Source of the DNA: Cyclobacteriaceae bacterium
Lineage (GTDB): Bacteria; Bacteroidota; Bacteroidia; Cytophagales; Cyclobacteriaceae
Assembly: GCA_013140555.1 (NCBI GenBank)
Contig: JABFSO010000293.1
Coordinates: 1 to 41,139, forward strand
Direction of reading: 5' to 3'
Length of the DNA stretch: 41,139 bases
Shown here: positions 40,475-41,139 of the stretch, in pieces
Numbering within the stretch: the stretch's first letter is position 1
Layout: each line of letters opens with the position of its first letter
Position numbers and translations under genes: made by a program
The notes under the pieces: model-generated
What the model saw: only the letters and a program-made list of their open reading frames with translations
Told to the model about the DNA's origin: nothing
Database searches by the model: none

Positions 40475-41139
40475 TTCATGACCTAAAATATTATTTCCAG
40501 TTATCCGATTTTGATTGAAGACACCAACCTTACATCCCTGTATTCCAATTTATAAATGTCAATTCCCATACATGATTCTTTAATGGCAGGTAAATAGTGT
40601 TCATTAAAATCAACGCCTACATAAATATTCTCAATACAGTTTTCAATACTACAGAATTCTGTTTCCTTATTGTCACTAAAATAGACTGCCCGATATTCCT
40701 GTTCTGAGGCCCATTCCTGATTCTTCGTAAAGAATCATTAGTGGCCATTAAAAATATTTAAAACGTTCTTTGAAATCTTGATTTACAAGGGTTTAGGCTC
40801 TTAAAATGACGGTGACGACTTGAGCCGTAGATTCGAGAAAAATCGAATTTATGTACTCTGGCAAATATGTTTTCTCTCAGATAAGTCTCTATTTGCCCAC
40901 GCGGATATTTGACCGTTGCGTGAACCGTTACACAGGAAACCGATATGTGAAACATTTCACGTGTTGGAACCAGCTGATGTGTATGATGTTCGGTCAACTC
41001 TGTGGACGAGATAGTCTTCGGGATCTGCTCGTTAGCATAATCCCGCACAAGGCAAAGTTCTACCATTTAGGTTTTGGAAAAAGTGTGACTAGGTCAAACC
41101 TGCAACTTGCAAACGAGCAAAGGGACTACAGGATCTTTG
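40475..41139. other. Right-edge region without an intact gene
   Basis: Apart from the DUF2971 remnant at 40501-40734 nothing convincing is seen. An open frame on the minus strand at 40758-41066 has no recognisable motif and an unusual composition. The region is the boundary after the defence operon; no integrase, tRNA or clear terminator was found. Confidence 0.4.
40501..40734 (-). pseudogene. DUF2971-like protein, C-terminal remnant
   Basis: On the minus strand, 77 codons open directly after the stops TAA TGA (40740-40735) and end in a TAA at 40503-40501. They read like the end of DUF2971: TKNQEWASEQEYRAVYFS, IENIYVGVDFNEHYLPAI, then IDIYKLEYRDVRLVSS. In the intact family, this W-x-x-E-x-EYR stretch lies in the second half of a ~250-residue protein found in defence and mobile contexts. 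No start or N-terminal part remains, so it is a fragment left by earlier rearrangement. Confidence 0.6.

Noticed and set aside
40758-41066. 102-codon open frame on the minus strand at the right edge
   Set aside because: No recognisable motif, no ribosome binding site, odd composition and no link to its neighbours; not enough to call a gene.

Overview
The window looks like chromosomal or element-borne accessory DNA from a Bacteroidota bacterium, probably of the Cytophagales kind. The reasons are a SusC/SusD pair preceded by a FecR anti-sigma factor and an ECF sigma factor, a TAnnTTTG-type promoter, RteC-family proteins, a DUF6520 peptide next to a MauE-like membrane protein, and a MobC/MobA/TraG mobilization set of the Bacteroidota type. 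No rRNA, tRNA or CRISPR array was recognised. Genus and species cannot be assigned from this sequence alone.

Layout. 1-5.4 kb: the last codons of a heavy-metal P-type ATPase, an AraC regulator, a fatty acid hydroxylase/sterol desaturase family protein, a heme oxygenase under a Fur-like palindrome, an ECF sigma factor with a reduced FecR-like partner, and an RteC-like hypothetical protein. 5.4-6.5 kb: leftward genes for a small unknown protein, a secreted DsbD-N-like protein and a small XRE regulator. 6.5-19.9 kb: an ECF sigma / FecR / SusC / SusD / thioredoxin-fold locus. It is interrupted between sigma and FecR by a block holding a 999-residue SF1 helicase, a 158-bp second copy of the sigma gene's 3' end, a variant dihydroorotase and a histidine kinase remnant. 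19.9-21.4 kb: leftward Crp/Fnr regulator, MauE-like protein and DUF6520 peptide. 21.5-31.9 kb: a mobilization module (HTH protein, candidate oriT hairpin, MobC-like protein, MobA relaxase, TraG/VirD4 coupling protein, RteC protein, small ORF, and a 1642-residue DNA methylase-helicase resembling phage P1 DarB). Copies of a REP-like palindrome are scattered through it, one of them inside the relaxase reading frame. 32.1-40.5 kb: a tightly packed seven-gene defence operon, AbiEi / AbiEii / HsdS / Septu-like ATPase / Septu-like HNH nuclease / HsdM / PLD-family nuclease. The right edge holds a DUF2971 remnant and about 400 bases without a convincing gene.

How the genes work together. The sigma factor, FecR and the STN-bearing SusC form a surface-to-nucleus-type signalling chain that would induce uptake of an unidentified substrate. 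The mobilization module supplies DNA processing (MobC, MobA) and coupling (TraG), but no integrase and no mating-pore genes are in view, so transfer would need help from elsewhere. The methylase-helicase probably protects or maintains the element.

The defence operon is the most interesting part. It has the specificity and methylation subunits of a type I restriction system but no HsdR translocase. In the place of HsdR are three other potential effectors: an ATPase plus HNH nuclease pair and a single-HKD PLD nuclease with an unrecognised C-terminal domain. All are co-transcribed behind an AbiE toxin-antitoxin pair. That they act as one system is inference from the gene overlaps, not something the sequence proves.
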